Assembly: GCA_001771065.1 (NCBI GenBank)
Contig: MESQ01000040.1
Location: 1 to 39,888, forward strand
DNA length: 39,888 nucleotides
DNA from: Burkholderiales bacterium RIFOXYD12_FULL_59_19
Lineage (GTDB): Bacteria > Pseudomonadota > Gammaproteobacteria > Burkholderiales > Burkholderiaceae_C
Direction: 5' to 3'
The notes under the pieces were generated by a model. The model had not been told where the DNA came from. It did no database searches and was given only the letters and a program-made list of their open reading frames with translations. Below are positions 23,918-33,800 of this stretch, in pieces. How positions within the stretch are numbered: position 1 is the first letter of the stretch; each line of letters begins with the position of its first letter. A program made the position numbers and the translations under genes.

Positions 23918-24811
23918 ATGTCTATCTACATCAATAAAGACACCAAGGTCATCACCCAGGGCATCACTGGCAAGACCGGTCAGTTCCACACTGAAAAGTG
24001 CCAGGAATACGCCAATGGTAAAAACTGCTTTGTCGCGGGTGTCAACCCCAAGAAAGCCGGTGAGTCGATCTTCAACATCCCGATCTACGCCTCGGTCAAG
24101 GAAGCTGCTTCTGAAACTGGCGCCACGGTCAGCGTGATTTACGTGCCGCCATCCGGCGCTGCTGCGGCTATCTGGGAAGCCGTTGAGGCCGACCTGGACC
24201 TGGCGATTTGTATCACCGAAGGTATCCCGGTGCGTGACATGCTCGAAGTGCGCAACCGCATGAAGGCCAAGGAAGCTGCTGGGGGCAAGAGAACCTTGTT
24301 GCTCGGCCCCAACTGTCCCGGCCTGATCACCCCAGATGAGATCAAGATCGGCATCATGCCCGGTCACATCCACCGTAAGGGTCGCATTGGTGTGGTCAGC
24401 CGCTCCGGCACGCTGACCTACGAAGCTGTGGCGCAATTGACTGAAATCGGTCTGGGCCAGTCCAGTGCTGTCGGTATTGGTGGCGACCCCATCAACGGTC
24501 TGAAGCACATCGACGTGATGCAGGCGTTCAACGACGATCCTGATACCGATGCCGTCATCATGATTGGCGAAATCGGCGGTCCGGACGAAGCCGAAGCCGC
24601 ACGCTGGTGCAAGCTCAACATGAAGAAACCCATTGTTGGCTTCATCGCTGGCGTCACCGCCCCCGCCGGTAAACGCATGGGCCACGCCGGTGCCTTGATT
24701 TCGGGCGGTGCAGACACCGCTGAAGCCAAGCTCGCCGTGATGGAAGAATGCGGCTTCAAGGTCACGCGCAACCCGTCCGAGATGGCCAAGCTGCTTAAAG
24801 CCATGCTGTAA
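23918..24811 (+). CDS. sucD: succinyl-CoA synthetase, alpha subunit
   Basis: A 297-residue subunit with the CoA-binding Rossmann part GITGKTGQFHTEKCQEY at the start, the segment LLGPNCPGLITP (about 128-139), and the phosphorylated active-site His 256 in GKRMGHAGALISGG. The length is normal. It has AGGA 7 nt before its ATG. With SucC it completes the TCA-cycle enzyme; the two are one operon, closed by an intrinsic terminator 46 bp after the stop codon. Confidence 0.97.
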   Translation: MSIYINKDTKVITQGITGKTGQFHTEKCQEYANGKNCFVAGVNPKKAGESIFNIPIYASVKEAASETGATVSVIYVPPSGAAAAIWEAVEADLDLAICITEGIPVRDMLEVRNRMKAKEAAGGKRTLLLGPNCPGLITPDEIKIGIMPGHIHRKGRIGVVSRSGTLTYEAVAQLTEIGLGQSSAVGIGGDPINGLKHIDVMQAFNDDPDTDAVIMIGEIGGPDEAEAARWCKLNMKKPIVGFIAGVTAPAGKRMGHAGALISGGADTAEAKLAVMEECGFKVTRNPSEMAKLLKAML

Positions 24812-24857
24812 GCTTGCAAGCTGCGAAACAAGGCTTTTGACCAGGTCAAAGCCCCAG

Positions 24858-24896
24858 GCCGGATTTCCTGATGGAAAATCCGGCTTTGTTGTTTTT
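24858..24896 (+). terminator. intrinsic terminator after sucCD
   Basis: GCCGGATTTCC (24858-24868) pairs with GGAAAATCCGGC (24873-24884), with one bulged A and a TGAT loop. The T-rich stretch TTTGTTGTTTTT follows. This is a good Rho-independent terminator, 46 bp after the sucD stop, and it separates sucCD from the phosphatase operon. Confidence 0.85.
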
Positions 24897-24969
24897 GAAT
24901 GTTAAAAATATGGACACGCTGACTGACCCAAAACGGATGCCAAGCCTTTGTTGACCTGCTGAGCTCACC

Positions 24970-25752
24970 ATGAACTACACCTTTAGCGCTCAAACTGACC
25001 CTGGCTTACTGCGCCACAACAACGAGGATGCTGTTCTTTTTGACACGCAGTATGGCGTTGCGGTGTTGGCTGATGGCATGGGGGGGTATAACGCCGGTGA
25101 GGTTGCCAGTGGTATGGCCATAACCTTGATCACGACCGAGCTGACCCAGTGGTTGTCCCGCAACCAGGCACCCAACCCGTCAGATGCGCTTTGCCGCTTG
25201 CTGGCCCTCGGTGTGGACAAAGCCAATCAGCATATTTTGCAGGCGGCTGCCGACAACCCTGAATACAGGAGCATGGGCACCACGCTGGTGGCGGGTATTT
25301 TTCAGGATGATTGTCTGGTCTTGACCCATGTGGGTGATTCACGTTGTTACCGGTTGCGCAGCGGCGTTTTGACGCAAATGACCAAAGATCACTCATTGCT
25401 GCAAGAGCAGGTGGATGCTGGGTTGATGACGCAGGCCCATGCAGCCAACGCGCCGGGCCGGAATTTGCTGACCCGAGCCCTTGGGGTTGAAGTCAAATTG
25501 CCACTTGAAGTCAGGGTGCACCCGGTGGTGGCGGGTGATCTTTACCTGATGTGCTCCGACGGCTTGACTGATATGGTGGATGATGCCAGTATGTCCGGCA
25601 TGATGTGCCAATTCACCGACATTTCCAAACTTGCTTGTGCGCTCATCAATTTGGCCAACGCCAAGGGTGGACGCGATAATATTTCGGTACTGTTGATCCA
25701 GGCCAATGCGGCACCTGACCCGCGGGGTGGGGTGTTGAATTGGTTTGGTTGA
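24970..25752 (+). CDS. PP2C-family serine/threonine phosphatase (Stp-like)
   Basis: A 260-residue soluble protein phosphatase with all PPM/PP2C motifs in order: TDPGLLRHNNEDA (9-21), LADGMGGYNAGE (about 34-45), MGTTLVAG, HVGDSRCYRL, a metal-site CSDGLTDMV and GGRDNISVLL near the end. These place the two or three Mn/Mg ions, so an active enzyme is expected. It should remove phosphate from Ser/Thr residues, normally opposing a Hanks-type kinase, but no kinase gene lies in the window. The stop is 31 bp before the FHA gene start. The FHA protein, which reads phospho-Thr, is the obvious partner. Confidence 0.92.
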   Translation: MNYTFSAQTDPGLLRHNNEDAVLFDTQYGVAVLADGMGGYNAGEVASGMAITLITTELTQWLSRNQAPNPSDALCRLLALGVDKANQHILQAAADNPEYRSMGTTLVAGIFQDDCLVLTHVGDSRCYRLRSGVLTQMTKDHSLLQEQVDAGLMTQAHAANAPGRNLLTRALGVEVKLPLEVRVHPVVAGDLYLMCSDGLTDMVDDASMSGMMCQFTDISKLACALINLANAKGGRDNISVLLIQANAAPDPRGGVLNWFG

Positions 25753-25783
25753 TCTTAAAAATACATGTTCAAAGGAGGTGTTT

Positions 25784-26422
25784 GTGTCCAAAATCACCAT
25801 TACGCTTGATGATGAGCCGGTCCGGGACGTTCAGTTGGTCAAGGAGCGCACGACCTTGGGCAGGCGTCCCTTTAATGACGTTGTCCTGGAAAACCTGGCG
25901 GTCAGTGGTCAGCACGCCTGCCTGATTCAACACGACCTGCAGGTGCTGATCGAAGACCTTGACAGCACCAATGGTACCTACGTCAACGGCCGTTCCGTCA
26001 AGAAACAAAAACTGCAAAACGGCGATACCGTTGAAATTGGCAAATTCAAAATCAAATTTGTCGACGAATCCGAGAGCGAAGATGAGGCAGCAGGGCCGCA
26101 AGGCCTGACGGTCAGCGCCGGTTTTCCCGAGTCGGCCGGGCGCAGCGACCCGTCCGCTGTGCTTCAGGGGTATATCAAAGTGGTCTCTGGTGCCGCCATT
26201 GGGCGCGAGTTGCCTTTAACCAAAACCGTCACAACTTTTGGCAAACCTGGAGTGGCCGTGGCGGCCATCACACGCAGTGACGACAATTATTTTGTGCACC
26301 ATGTCGAAGGGGTGGACGCGCCCTTGCTCAACGGCACAGCCGTGGGCAAGGCGCTCACGCCGCTCCAACCGGGTGACCAGGTCACCTTGAACGGCACCAT
26401 TCTGCAATTTTTCCAGCGCTGA
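25784..26422 (+). CDS. FHA-domain protein
   Basis: A 212-residue protein. The GTG at 25784 is chosen because AAAGGAGG lies 5 nt before it. Residues about 25-90 are a forkhead-associated domain, with GRRPFNDVVLEN, SGQHACL and DLDSTNGTYVNG, including the Arg, Ser, His and Asn residues that bind phosphothreonine. An acidic linker (about 95-120) follows. The C-terminal part (about 125-212) ends LNGTAVGKALTPLQPGDQVTL and looks like a second, degenerate FHA fold that has lost the phosphopeptide residues. It lies between a PP2C phosphatase and a secretion-type ATPase, suggesting a phospho-dependent adaptor for that ATPase. Confidence 0.88.
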   Translation: MSKITITLDDEPVRDVQLVKERTTLGRRPFNDVVLENLAVSGQHACLIQHDLQVLIEDLDSTNGTYVNGRSVKKQKLQNGDTVEIGKFKIKFVDESESEDEAAGPQGLTVSAGFPESAGRSDPSAVLQGYIKVVSGAAIGRELPLTKTVTTFGKPGVAVAAITRSDDNYFVHHVEGVDAPLLNGTAVGKALTPLQPGDQVTLNGTILQFFQR

Positions 26423-26496
26423 TCACCTTGCGTGACCACCCCATGTTGCTCCGCCACTGAAAAGACACCGCTTGTGACCTGCCAGATACAGAAAAC

Positions 26497-28866
26497 ATGA
26501 ACACCTTGAACCAACTTCCTAATCTGGATCATGGCGGTATGACTTTTGAGGCGCTGTTTTACAAGCAGTTGCAGGAAGTAACTGCGCGCATCCATGAGAC
26601 TGACAACATTGAACAGATCATGTTGGAGTCGAGCCAGGATATTTGCAAACTGTTCAACGCCGACCGGTTCACCCTGTACGTGGTGAACGAGGAACGCAAC
26701 GCCATTGTTTCCAAAATCAAAACCGGACTCAACAGCAGCCGCGATTTGAAGTTGCCAATTTCGCCGCAAAGTGTTGCGGGTTATGTGGCCTTTAGCCAAA
26801 AGCTGGTCAATTTGGCAGATGTGTACGACGACGAGGCCTTGAAGCAGGTGCATCCGGCCCTGACCTTTCTGAAGGAGGTGGACAAGCGCTCAGGCTACCG
26901 CACGCGGCAAATGCTGGTGGCCCCGATTCTGGAGGCTGAAACCCTTCTTGGCGTGTTGCAGATCATCAACAACAAAAACGATCACATATTTGGTGAGCTG
27001 GATGTGGAGGGCATTACCCAGCTCTGCAAAACCCTGGCCACGGCCATCAAACAACGCATGCGCAAAGAAGAAAGCGTGCGTCGCATGGTGACCAAATACG
27101 ACGGCCTGGTATCGAGCGGCGTCATGACCGCGACCGAGTTGCAAGCCTGCCTGAAACAAGCGCGCGAACAAGGGCTGACGGTTGAACATGTCCTGATCAC
27201 CAATTACCAGGTACGACCCGCCCAGATTGGCCCGTCGCTGGCCAAGTTTTTCAACGTACCCTACGAGCCGTTCAGCGAAGGCCGGATTCGCTCCGAAGGT
27301 CTGCACAGTGCGCTCAAACGAGAGTTCATCGACGAGCAGGGCTGGATCCCGCTGGAGGAGTCGCCAGACGGACTGGTTGTCATGTGCCTGGACCCGGAGG
27401 CGGTGCGCAGTTCGCGCATTCTGGCTCAGGTGTTTCCGCGCCTCAGCAAGTTTGCCTACCGGGTCACCACCCACATTGAGTTTATGCAGACGCTGGGCCA
27501 GATTTTTGGCGTCGAGGCAGAAAGCGGCAGCATCAGTGACATGCTGGCCGACATGGACAGTGCGCCCATGGACGATGGCAGCAATGATGACTCGCTTGAG
27601 TCTGCCGCCGCCGACAACGAGTTGGTCAAGTTTGTCAACAAGGTCATCATTGACGCTTACCACCAGGGGGTGTCCGACATCCACATTGAGCCGATGCCGG
27701 GCAAGCTTAAAACCGGTATTCGTTTTCGCATTGACGGCTCTTTGGCGCCCTATATTGAAGTGCCTGCCCATTTCAGGCAGGCCATGGTGACGCGCCTCAA
27801 GATCATGTGTGACCTCGACATTTCAGAGCGTCGCAAGCCGCAAGACGGCAAGATCAAGTTCAAAAAATACGGCCCGATTGACATCGAACTGCGTGTGGCC
27901 ACCATCCCCTCGGCGGGCGGTGTCGAAGACGTTGTGATGCGGATTCTGGCGGCCGGCGAGCCGATTCCGCTGGAAAAACTGGGGCTGACCGCCCACAACA
28001 TGGCACGGGTGATTCAGACCATTGAAAAACCCTATGGTTTGTTTTATGTGTGTGGCCCCACCGGCTCGGGTAAAACCACCACTTTGCACTCGATTCTGAA
28101 ACACCTGAACACGCCTGACACCAAAATCTGGACCGCCGAGGACCCGGTCGAAATCACCCAAAAAGGCCTGCGCCAGGTGCAGATCAACAAAAAGGCGGGC
28201 ATTGACTTTGCCCTGGTCATGCGGGCCTTTTTGCGGGCTGACCCCGACATCATCATGGTGGGCGAATCACGCGACCACGAAACCGTGGCCATGGGTGTCG
28301 AGGCGTCGCTTACCGGTCACCTGGTGTTCTCTACCCTGCACACCAATTCGGCGCCCGAGTCCATTACCCGGCTGCTCGACATGGGCATGGACCCGTTCAA
28401 TTTTGCCGATGCCCTGCTGGGTATCCTGGCGCAGCGGCTGGCCAAGAAATTGTGCGCCTGCAAAGAGGCTTATGTGCCCGACGACGAAGAATTGCATCTG
28501 TTTGCCATCGAGTACGCCGAGGAGCTCAAACACTCGGCCAAATGGAAAGCCGATTACGACGCCGCCCTGGCGCAATTGATTGCGGGTTGGCAAGAGCAAT
28601 ACGGCCAGCAGCAGCCGCTCAAGTTTTTCCGCCATGTCGGTTGCGACAAATGCAACCAGACCGGCTACAAAGGCCGGGTCGGTCTGCATGAATTACTGAT
28701 TGCCGATGATGGCATCAAAAAATTGATTCAGGAGCGTGCCCGTGTGGCCGAGATTTTTGCCGCCTCGGTCGAGGGCGGCATGCGGACCCTGAAAATGGAC
28801 GGCATGGAAAAAGTCATGATGGGGCTCACCGACCTGAAGATGGTGCGTTCAGTCTGTATCAAGTAA
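26497..28866 (+). CDS. GspE/PilB-family secretion ATPase with N-terminal GAF domain
   Basis: A 789-residue protein. The N-terminal 25-185 is a GAF domain. A MshE-N-like region (about 200-340) follows, of the type that can bind c-di-GMP in MshE and XpsE. An acidic linker (about 345-372) leads to the type II secretion/type IV pilus assembly ATPase. Walker A is GPTGSGKT at 520-527; the Asp box is TAEDPVEI; Walker B is ADPDIIMVGESRD at 581-593, with Ser where Ile is usual; the His box is TGHLVFSTLHTN. The metal motif is CAC (653-655) plus CDKC (716-719), with CxC rather than the common CxxC. No pilin, PilC or secretin gene is in the window, so its machine is encoded elsewhere or is unusual. Confidence 0.9.
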   Translation: MNTLNQLPNLDHGGMTFEALFYKQLQEVTARIHETDNIEQIMLESSQDICKLFNADRFTLYVVNEERNAIVSKIKTGLNSSRDLKLPISPQSVAGYVAFSQKLVNLADVYDDEALKQVHPALTFLKEVDKRSGYRTRQMLVAPILEAETLLGVLQIINNKNDHIFGELDVEGITQLCKTLATAIKQRMRKEESVRRMVTKYDGLVSSGVMTATELQACLKQAREQGLTVEHVLITNYQVRPAQIGPSLAKFFNVPYEPFSEGRIRSEGLHSALKREFIDEQGWIPLEESPDGLVVMCLDPEAVRSSRILAQVFPRLSKFAYRVTTHIEFMQTLGQIFGVEAESGSISDMLADMDSAPMDDGSNDDSLESAAADNELVKFVNKVIIDAYHQGVSDIHIEPMPGKLKTGIRFRIDGSLAPYIEVPAHFRQAMVTRLKIMCDLDISERRKPQDGKIKFKKYGPIDIELRVATIPSAGGVEDVVMRILAAGEPIPLEKLGLTAHNMARVIQTIEKPYGLFYVCGPTGSGKTTTLHSILKHLNTPDTKIWTAEDPVEITQKGLRQVQINKKAGIDFALVMRAFLRADPDIIMVGESRDHETVAMGVEASLTGHLVFSTLHTNSAPESITRLLDMGMDPFNFADALLGILAQRLAKKLCACKEAYVPDDEELHLFAIEYAEELKHSAKWKADYDAALAQLIAGWQEQYGQQQPLKFFRHVGCDKCNQTGYKGRVGLHELLIADDGIKKLIQERARVAEIFAASVEGGMRTLKMDGMEKVMMGLTDLKMVRSVCIK

Positions 28867-28883
28867 CAGGGAAACCAGCGCAA

Positions 28884-29729
28884 ATGACCCACTCCACCAG
28901 CTGCCTGTGTTGCCGGCGCCGACCGCTGCTCCGGGGCATGGCCTTGCTGCTGCTGTCTCCCGGCCTGGTGCTGGCCCAGGGCACTGGGCGCGACGGTGTG
29001 GCAGTCGGAGGCAATTCGGTGTTCAGCCGACTGGTGCCGGCCGACACCGTCGAGCAGTCTGCAGCTGAGCAATACGCCCAAATGCTGCAACAGGCGGCTG
29101 CCAAAAACGCGCTGGGTGGCAAAAATCACCCGCAGGTCAAGCGATTGCGCGCGATTGCGCGGCGCATCATTCCCCATGCCGTGGGCTGGAACCCGCGGGC
29201 TGCCAGCTGGCGCTGGGAGGTGAACCTGATCGGCAGCCAGCAGATCAATGCGTTTTGCATGCCGGGAGGCAAGATTGCGTTTTACAGCGGCATTCTGGAC
29301 CAGCTTAAGTTGACCGATGCCGAAGTCGCCAACGTCATGGGCCACGAGGTAGCCCACGCGTTGCGCGAACACGCCCGCGAACGTATGGGCAAAAATGCAG
29401 CCACCGGCATTGGCGCCAATTTGCTCAGCAATGTGTTGGGCCTGGGGCAATTGGGCCAGACTGTCACCAGCTATGGCGCGCAATTGCTCACGCTGCAATT
29501 CAGCCGCAGCGACGAGTCCGAGGCTGATCTGGTGGGCATGGAACTGGCAGCGCGTGCGGGTTTTGATCCACGCGCCGGGGTCACGCTGTGGCAAAAAATG
29601 GCCGCAGCCAGCAAAGGCGCACCACCGCAATGGCTGTCTACCCACCCGTCCGGTAACACCCGGATAGCTGACATCCAGGCCAATCTGCCCAAGGTGCTGC
29701 CGCTGTACGCGCGCAGCCAGAACAAATAG
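28884..29729 (+). CDS. M48-family zinc metalloprotease, exported
   Basis: A 281-residue protein. The N-terminus has several Arg and Cys followed by a hydrophobic stretch (about 17-31) ending LAQ, a signal peptide. The active-site helix has HEVAH at 154-158, and the third zinc ligand lies in SRSDESEAD (208-215). This is the HtpX/BepA/LoiP-type M48 fold without transmembrane loops. It most likely acts in the periplasm on misfolded or outer-membrane proteins; the tail HPSGNTRIADIQANL is common to the group. It starts 17 bp after the ATPase gene, so it appears to be the last gene of that operon. A weak hairpin at 29745-29760 follows. Confidence 0.88.
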   Translation: MTHSTSCLCCRRRPLLRGMALLLLSPGLVLAQGTGRDGVAVGGNSVFSRLVPADTVEQSAAEQYAQMLQQAAAKNALGGKNHPQVKRLRAIARRIIPHAVGWNPRAASWRWEVNLIGSQQINAFCMPGGKIAFYSGILDQLKLTDAEVANVMGHEVAHALREHARERMGKNAATGIGANLLSNVLGLGQLGQTVTSYGAQLLTLQFSRSDESEADLVGMELAARAGFDPRAGVTLWQKMAAASKGAPPQWLSTHPSGNTRIADIQANLPKVLPLYARSQNK

Positions 29730-30240
29730 CTGTGATGACTTGGTGCCACTAAAACGTGGCGGTGAGTGTTGTTGATGGTCGAGTAAAAAGATAAAAATTG
29801 CGGAAGTCTGTGTCCGTTTGACTGGCTGCTCTGCATCGGGAGCAGGTGCCCATTGCGCTCAGGTGGCGGTCAGGTTTCAGCCACTATGCCGCCATTCATG
29901 GGATTGAAATTTGCGGCATTGGCCGTCCGGTCCACATCACAAGCGCACGCCCGGCCCAGTTGCGTCACAACAAGCTATTCTTTCTGCTTCGATCCGTCTG
30001 TTTCCTGGATATTCTTGTTGCTTCTTGGCGCGCACAATACCCTGGACCCGTGCCAGATTCCCAGTGCACCGCCTCGTGTCCGACTGAGATTTGTGTTGCG
30101 GCACTTGACTCCACATACGTTTAGAGACCCGCATACAATTCTACCGACCTGTAGGATTTCAGCCAGCCAGATAATCACTTGGTGGGTGTCAAGTGCGTTG
30201 TGGAACCGCTGTTTTACCGAAAGGACTTTTTGAAAGCATC
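29730..30240. other. 511-bp gene-free stretch between M48 peptidase and MEDS genes
   Basis: No credible gene is seen. GCCAC/GTGGC (29745-29760) forms a small hairpin just after the peptidase stop, without a T-tract. A TACAAT at 30134-30139 could be a -10 box for the MEDS gene, with no -35 at the right distance (TTGACT at 30105 is 23 bp away). Short open frames here have no ribosome-binding site and odd composition. The stretch marks the left edge of a block whose codon use seems different from its neighbours. Confidence 0.5.
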
Positions 30241-30837
30241 ATGTCGACACATAGAATGACCAGTCTTGGGTTCACGGAGCAAGCGTTTCCCGCTGGAACG
30301 CATATGTGCTACATCTACGCGGACGACCGCGAGCACCAGGAAACCATGTCAAAGTTCGTCGAAAGCGCATTACCTGAGCAGGAGTTGGTAAGCTACTTCG
30401 CTGACGTGCTGTCAGTGGAAGATCTTCCCGCCCACTTCGCGCGTCTTGGCATTCGATTGCCCCAGGAGCTTGCGGCAGGTCACTTCGAGGGCGATGTGGC
30501 TCAGCGCATCTACTGCCCCGACGGGACATTCATCCCGCAACGTATGCTGGACCGGGTGCGGGAACTCTACCTGGAGAGCGTTCGCGCTGGCTATTCAGGG
30601 GCTCGGGTGACCGGCGAGATGAGTTGGGCCCTCAAAGGATTGCCTGGCTCCGAACGCCTGATAGAGTATGAGTCCGGCTTGAACGCCGTAGTGCGGGAAT
30701 GTCCTGCCACTCTCGTCTGCCAATATGACGCGCGACGCTTCAGCGGCGCGACCTTGTATGACGTCCTGAACGTTCATCCGTACATGATCGTGCGCGGGCA
30801 AATCGTGCGCAATCCATATTATTGTTCCGGGGACTAG
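30241..30837 (+). CDS. MEDS-domain sensory protein
   Basis: A 198-residue soluble protein. It matches the MEDS (DcmR sensory) domain over most of its length. The opening AGTHMCYIYADDREHQE carries the His/Cys region, followed by an ATPase-like fold without a Walker A motif, and the end is TLYDVLNVHPYMIVRGQIVRNPYY. MEDS proteins are linked to sensing of hydrocarbon-type ligands in methanogens and methylotrophs and are often paired with histidine kinases or PAS proteins. The ATG at 30241 was chosen over an upstream start at 30193 for fit to the family; a second ATG at 30256 is possible. The large PAS/GAF/EAL gene begins 37 bp after the stop, so they form one unit. Confidence 0.8.
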   Translation: MSTHRMTSLGFTEQAFPAGTHMCYIYADDREHQETMSKFVESALPEQELVSYFADVLSVEDLPAHFARLGIRLPQELAAGHFEGDVAQRIYCPDGTFIPQRMLDRVRELYLESVRAGYSGARVTGEMSWALKGLPGSERLIEYESGLNAVVRECPATLVCQYDARRFSGATLYDVLNVHPYMIVRGQIVRNPYYCSGD

Positions 30838-30874
30838 CCCCCTCGCAGGAGCGTCTGATCCAACAAGTGTAGGC

Positions 30875-33800
30875 ATGACGAGTAGTCCAGTACAAACCCA
30901 GGTGCTCGGAAAACTGCTGCTTGCCCAACAGACGTTGGACATGCTCCCGGATGAGCGCGTGATCGCCGAGTTCACTGCGCGTGCGTTGCAGGAGATCCCG
31001 GGGATATCGAAGGCGCATATCTGCCTGAGCGCCGCTCCGTCGTTGCCGCGTGCGGATTTCGAGCCGACTTGCCGCACCTGCACTGTCCGTCTCGGCGACA
31101 CCACGACCGCGGCGACGGCCAAATGCGGCGTTGCACCGATGCCCGCATACCGCGTATTTCCATTGCGTACGGCCCGGGGCCACTATGGATACCTTCCGAT
31201 CCGGCTTGGCAACCGGCACCTGTTCGCGCAGTACGAACCGCACATTGAAAACTTGGCCAATACGGTTGCGAATGCCGTCGAAAACCGGCGCTATCTCACA
31301 CAGCTGAAGCAAACCAACGCTGAGCTGGCGCACGCGCGCGCGTCCTTGGAGCGCACGGTAGCCGAGCGCACCGCCGAACTGGCAGAGAGTGAGGAGAAAT
31401 ACCGACTCATATTCTCGACCAATCTCGATTCGGTGGCGCTGGTCGATGCCAACACCATGTATTTTCTGGACGTGAATCCGGCGTGGATCGCGCTCTACGG
31501 TCATTCGCGTGACGAGGCATTGGCATTGACCCTCGCCGATGTGAGTGCTGTCCCGGAATTAACGAAGGAAACATTTCGCGAAGCTATTGCCGCAGGCCAA
31601 CCAGTCAAGATCGCACTACGGTGGCACAAGAAGAGGGATGGTTCGACCTTTCCGGTCGAAGTCAGCGGTGGCGGCTTCATGTACCGGGGACACCCGGTCA
31701 TATGGATCGTCACGCGAGACATTAGCGAGCGCCAGCAAGCCGAGGACGCCATTAGGAAGTCAAACCGCGCGCTGCGCGTGTTGAGCAGTTGCAATCAAGC
31801 CCTGATTCAGGCTAGCGCCGAGCAACAACTGTTCGAAGATATCTGTCGGATTATCGTGACCGAAGGAGGCTACCGGCTTGCCTGGGTCGGCGTCGCGGAA
31901 AACGACGTTACTAAAAGTGTTCGTATGGTCGCACAGTGTGGCTTGGGAGACGGTTATCTGGACACATTGAACATCACCTGGACGGATACCGACAGAGGCA
32001 GGGGCCCTACGGGCACCGCCGTCAGAACCAGCTCTACCCAGGTGAACCAGAATTTTGAGACGAATCTTTTGCTCACTCCCTGGCGCGAAGACGCACGAAA
32101 ACACGGCTACCGTTCAAGCATCGCGTTGCCGCTCAAGAGCGCGCCGCTAACTCTTGGCGCCTTGACCATCTACGCGGCGGAGCCGAAGGCTTTCGACGCG
32201 GAAGAGGTAAAGCTGTTGGAAGAGCTCGCCGATGATCTGGCTTTCGGTGTCACTGTTTTGCGGGCGAGAGCAGCACATATGCGAGCCGAGATTGCGCTTC
32301 GTGACAGTGAGCAGAAGTTCAGGGAACTGCTGGAGTCCGCGCCCGACGCGATGGTGATCGTCAACCAGGACGCCGAAATAGTGCTAGTGAACACCCAGGC
32401 GGTCAAGCTGTTCGGTTGGCGCCGCGAGGAGCTGCTGGGGCGGACGATCGAAATACTCATGCACGAACGCGTCCGCGGCAGGCATTTGGGAAAGCAGCGT
32501 GACTTTTTTGTACAGTCGCGCCCACGGCCAATGGGCACGGGCCTGGATATGTTCGGGCTACGCAAGGACGGCACCGAATTCCCGGTGGAAATCAGCCTGA
32601 GCCCGCTGGAGACCAAGGATGGCCTCCTGGCGATTGCCGCTATTCGCGACATTACCGAGCGCAAACAGGCAGAGCAGGCGCTGCAAACAAGCGACGAACG
32701 CTTCAAAACCATGTTCTTGCAGGCGCCTTTGGGTATTGCATTGATCGATTCCATCACGGGGCATATCTACGAAGTCAACCCGCGCTTCGCCGAGATTGCT
32801 GGCAGGTCAATGGAAGAGATGATAAATATTGATTGGCTGGAGATCACTCACCCCGATGATGTGCAGGCAGACCTGGAAAATATGGCTCTGTTGAATGCCG
32901 GAACGATTAACGGATTCCAGATGGAAAAACGTTATCTTCGCCCTGATGGCACAGGCGTTTGGATCGACATGACGATTACCCCATTCAAGGTTGAAGATAG
33001 AGCCCATCCGCGCCATCTCTGCATGATTCAAGACATTACCGAACGCAAAGCAACGGAACGCACGATCACGCACCTCAATCGCGTATATGCCGTCCTCAGC
33101 GGCATCAACGCGCTCATCGTGCGCGTCAATGACAGCGACGAGCTGTTCAGGGAGGCGTGCCGGATCGTCGTCGAGACAGGTGGATTTCGCATGTCCATGA
33201 TCGCTGTCGTCGATCGGAGGACGCAAGAGATCGTTCCAGTCGCATCAGCGGGTAAGGACGAGGAACTCCTGAGCGCAATCAGAAGCATCTTGTCATCGAG
33301 TGAGGGTGGGTCAACCACAATGGTCGTGCGCGCGATCCGGGAGAAAAAACCAGTCCTGTCCAACGATTCCCGAGGCGACCGGCAGGCTGTGTTCGGGAAG
33401 GCTTACACCGAAGCCGGAGTCCGCTCGATGGCGGTCTTGCCGCTGATTGTTTCGGATGAAGCGGTAGGCGTGTTTGCACTGTACGCCAGCGAGAGTGAAT
33501 TTTTTCATGAAGAAGAGATGAAGCTGCTGACTGAACTGGCCGGCGACATCGCGTTCGCGATTGATCACATTGAGAAACAGGAGCGGCTCAATTACCTCGC
33601 CTACTACGATGTGCTCACCGGGCTCGCGAACCGCTCTTTGTTTTTGGAGCGGGTGACGCTGTATCTGCGCAGCGCTATCGACGACGGGCGCAAGCTTGCC
33701 GTGTTCCTGTTCGATCTGGAGCGGTTTAGGAACATCAACGACAGCCTCGGCCGGACAGCCGGTGACGCGCTCTTGCGGCAGGTGGCGGTGTGGATAACGC

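Noticed and set aside
30105..30139. TTGACT and TACAAT as a promoter for the MEDS gene.
   Set aside because: The spacer is 23 bp, too long for a normal sigma-70 promoter; only the -10-like box was kept as a remark.
29853..30233. A 126-codon plus-strand frame in the gene-free stretch before the MEDS gene.
   Set aside because: No ribosome-binding site, no domain, and atypical composition for a coding region in this genome.
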